Source of the DNA: an uncultured Bacteroides sp.
Lineage (GTDB): Bacteria > Bacteroidota > Bacteroidia > Bacteroidales > Bacteroidaceae
Direction: 5' to 3'
Assembly (NCBI GenBank): GCA_900551645.1
Contig: URWP01000105.1
Coordinates: forward strand, 1 to 8,869
Length of the DNA: 8,869 bases
Below are positions 7,341-8,869 of the stretch, in pieces (position 1 is the first letter of the stretch; each line of letters starts with the position of its first letter). Below the pieces are notes generated by a model. It was not told where the DNA came from, searched no databases, and saw only the letters and a list, made by a program, of their open reading frames with translations. A program made the position numbers and the translations under genes.

Positions 7341-8423
7341 ATGAAAACGCCTCCCACCCCGCACGCTCCGGCGTCCAACAGGCTGTTCGCCCTCGATTTA
7401 CTCCGTACCTTGGCCTGTTTCCTGGTCATCTGGCAACATGTCATCGAACCGTACTATGCCTATCCGGACCTGACGATTGTCCGCAACGCAGATACCCCTA
7501 TTGTAGGATGGATAAACAGCCTGACTCCCATTGAAGTTCCTCTGTTTGTCATGATTTCCGGTTATTTTCTCCTTCCACTACGAGAGGAAACCGGCACTTT
7601 CTTCCGAAAGCGTTTTACCCGTGTTCTCTTCCCTTTCGTCTGCTGGTGCGCAGTCTATGCAGTCTATTACGTCTTCCAACGTGGAGATACCTGGCAGGAA
7701 TGCCTGATTCATATCTGCCAGATTCCTGTGAACTTTGGAACCGAAATCGGACATTTATGGTTCGTTTACATGCTCCTAGGACTCTATCTGCTGGTTCCCA
7801 TCTTATCCCCCTGGCTCCAGCAATGCAGTCAGAAACAACTCCGTGCCTATCTGGTTCTATGGGGATTTACCACCTGCCTCCCCTACATTCACCTGTTTTT
7901 TCCTCAGATACTGGGCGAATGTTTTTGGAACCCGACTCCAATGCTGCATTACTTCACTGGATTTGTAGGTTATTTCCTATTGGGATATTATATCCGCCGT
8001 TATGGAGCACTTTCAGTCCGCACCTCATTGATAATGCTGGTAACAGGCTATTTGGTTACGGTCTGTATCTACCAATACCGCCTCCCTCGTGTAAGCTCCA
8101 TGAGTGACTTGGAAGTATGCTGGCGTTTCTGCGGAATAAACATTGCAATTATGGCATATGCAGTCTTTTCACTGGTCAGCCGTATCCGATGGAAAGGGAA
8201 CAACGCAATCGGACATTTCATCACCCGTTTCTCTTTATTAAGCTATGCGGTATACCTCAGCCATATGATTTTTATCAACTTATACAGAGAACTACTGGAA
8301 GATACCTTAGGACGTGTATATTATCAGGTACCCGTAATTACCTTATGTAGCTTTCTTACATCCTTTATCATAGTGTGGTTACTCTCTTATTTACCGAAAG
8401 CCAAGTATTGGTTAGGCTCTTAA
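7341..8423 (+). CDS. Acyltransferase 3 family membrane protein (WecH/OafA-like)
   Basis: 360 residues from the ATG at 7341; an in-frame ATG at 7317 would add eight residues (MNTLKITD) encoded mostly by the right arm of the inverted repeat, so I prefer the later start. Family marks: LDLLRTLACFLVIWQH with the R-X10-H motif (Arg22, His33 in this numbering), SGYFLLP after an amphipathic stretch, FFRKRFTRVLFPF (87-99), GHLWFVYMLLGLYLLVP (137-153, typical of the WecH-like branch), GYFLLGYYIRRYG (210-222) and SYAVYLSHM (301-309). There are roughly ten membrane spans. Acyltransferase 3 enzymes use acyl-CoA, usually acetyl-CoA, to O-acylate sugars or lipids of the envelope or secreted molecules. The acceptor is not evident, since no glycan assembly genes are in view. 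The gene follows the DUF418 gene in the same direction and may be partly co-transcribed, or controlled through the hairpin. Confidence 0.9.
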   Translation: MKTPPTPHAPASNRLFALDLLRTLACFLVIWQHVIEPYYAYPDLTIVRNADTPIVGWINSLTPIEVPLFVMISGYFLLPLREETGTFFRKRFTRVLFPFVCWCAVYAVYYVFQRGDTWQECLIHICQIPVNFGTEIGHLWFVYMLLGLYLLVPILSPWLQQCSQKQLRAYLVLWGFTTCLPYIHLFFPQILGECFWNPTPMLHYFTGFVGYFLLGYYIRRYGALSVRTSLIMLVTGYLVTVCIYQYRLPRVSSMSDLEVCWRFCGINIAIMAYAVFSLVSRIRWKGNNAIGHFITRFSLLSYAVYLSHMIFINLYRELLEDTLGRVYYQVPVITLCSFLTSFIIVWLLSYLPKAKYWLGS

Positions 8424-8487
8424 AAAGAGTATACCAAGCCTTTAAAAAGCGATTTATTCACTTTTTCAGAAAAAAATCACGAAAAGT

Positions 8488-8518
8488 TTTGCAGATTCAA
8501 AAGAAAGCACTACCTTTG
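8488..8518 (+). promoter_or_regulatory. Canonical promoter of the tRNA-Lys gene
   Basis: TTTG (8488-8491), a 19-base spacer and TACCTTTG (8511-8518) match the Bacteroidota consensus perfectly. The tRNA starts 36 bases past the -7 box, leaving a short 5' leader for RNase P to remove. Confidence 0.8.
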
Positions 8519-8553
8519 CACTCGCAATCAGGAAATGACTGCAACACAGGTTT

Positions 8554-8626
8554 GATTCGCTAGCTCAGCAGGTAGAGCACAACACTTTTAATGTTGGGGT
8601 CTTGGGTTCGAGCCCCAAGCGGATCA
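8554..8626 (+). tRNA. tRNA-Lys (anticodon UUU)
   Basis: The 73 bases fold as a complete cloverleaf: acceptor GATTCGC with GCGGATC (one G-U pair), linker TA, D stem GCTC/GAGC with loop AGCAGGTA, anticodon stem CAACA/TGTTG with loop CTTTTAA (anticodon TTT at 8587-8589), variable loop GGGTC, T stem TTGGG/CCCAA with loop TTCGAGC, and discriminator A8626. The next bases are CCC, so the terminal CCA is not encoded and must be added enzymatically. It is a single-gene unit with its own promoter and terminator. Confidence 0.97.
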
Positions 8627-8629
8627 CCC

Positions 8630-8664
8630 AATAAAGGCCTTCAGAAATGAAGGCCTTTATTTTT
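8630..8664 (+). terminator. Intrinsic terminator of the tRNA-Lys unit
   Basis: A perfect 14-bp stem (8630-8643 with 8648-8661), rich in GGCC at its centre, closes a GAAA tetraloop and runs straight into a T-run (8660-8664). It begins four bases after the mature tRNA end, so it ends tRNA transcription and would also block readthrough to the right. Confidence 0.93.
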
Positions 8665-8869
8665 AATTCATACCATACAAGAAAGATTGGGGCAACGTAA
8701 AAACGAACGTTCATTTAAGAAAAAACAAACGCATATTTTCTTTAAAACAAACGTTTGTTTCTTTTCTAACGAACAAACGTTTCATCCAAAACATGAGTTC
8801 GTTTTTCAATATACTGAGGTGTACTGAATTTAGTTGACGGGTTAATAATTAAATCATATATAGGTTTAC
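8665..8869. promoter_or_regulatory. AT-rich putative operator region with AACRAACG motif cluster and 16-bp palindrome
   Basis: There is no coding frame in these 205 bases. Four copies of AAC(A/G)AACG lie within about 80 bases: 8702-8709, 8724-8731, 8746-8753 and 8772-8779. The third is centred in the perfect palindrome AAACAAACGTTTGTTT (8745-8760); the fourth extends to AACAAACGTTT. Such short palindromes are typical binding sites of dimeric repressors, for example TetR type, so this is probably the control region of a gene past the right edge. TAGGTTTA at 8861-8868 is a possible -7 box without a clear -33 partner. The operator role is inferred only from symmetry and repetition. Confidence 0.45.

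Noticed and set aside
1..8869. CRISPR array, insertion sequence, rRNA or SusC/SusD pair
   Set aside because: No spaced direct repeats, transposase motifs, rRNA sequence or TonB-dependent receptor features were seen on either strand.

Overview
The window looks like chromosomal DNA of a gut Bacteroides or close relative. The evidence is the Bacteroidota promoter pattern (TTTG, about 19-20 bases, TAnnTTTG), which is seen upstream of four units, AT-rich leaders without strong Shine-Dalgarno sequences, and the gene content: a GH97 glycosidase, a GH3 beta-glycosidase, a Bacteroides-type carboxylesterase and a remnant resembling the DUF6377 proteins of this phylum. No species can be assigned from this alone.

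Left part (1-5634), all on the minus strand. A GH97 glycosidase is cut by the window edge, so only its signal peptide, N-terminal sandwich domain and the first residues of the catalytic barrel are visible. Just upstream of it is a 128-codon AT-rich remnant of a DUF6377-like protein, with a textbook promoter of its own. A 455-base gap without a convincing gene follows, holding one hairpin that may end transcription from the right. Next come a type-B carboxylesterase lipoprotein and, upstream of it, a GH3 beta-glycosidase. Their genes overlap by four bases (ATGA) and are almost certainly one operon. Exported glycosidases and an esterase together suggest trimming of (possibly acylated) oligosaccharides in the periplasm or at the cell surface. 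No SusC/SusD pair, sensor or sulfatase is visible, so no substrate can be named.

Right part (5635-8869), plus strand. A divergent intergenic region separates the GH3 operon from a DUF418-type multi-spanning membrane protein, which is followed 79-103 bases later by an acyltransferase-3 family membrane protein. Both carry an R-X10-H motif in their first membrane segment, the hallmark of acyltransferase 3 enzymes, so this pair may acylate an envelope glycan or another exported molecule. A perfect 16-bp inverted repeat lies over the possible start codons of the second gene.

The window ends with a single tRNA-Lys(UUU) gene that has a perfect promoter and an excellent intrinsic terminator. It is followed by about 200 bases of AT-rich DNA with a cluster of AACRAACG motifs and a 16-bp perfect palindrome, probably the operator region of a gene beyond the edge.

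I found no mobile element, CRISPR array or clear novel multi-gene system. The most distinctive signals are the start-codon inverted repeat, the palindrome cluster at the right end and the decayed DUF6377-like gene.
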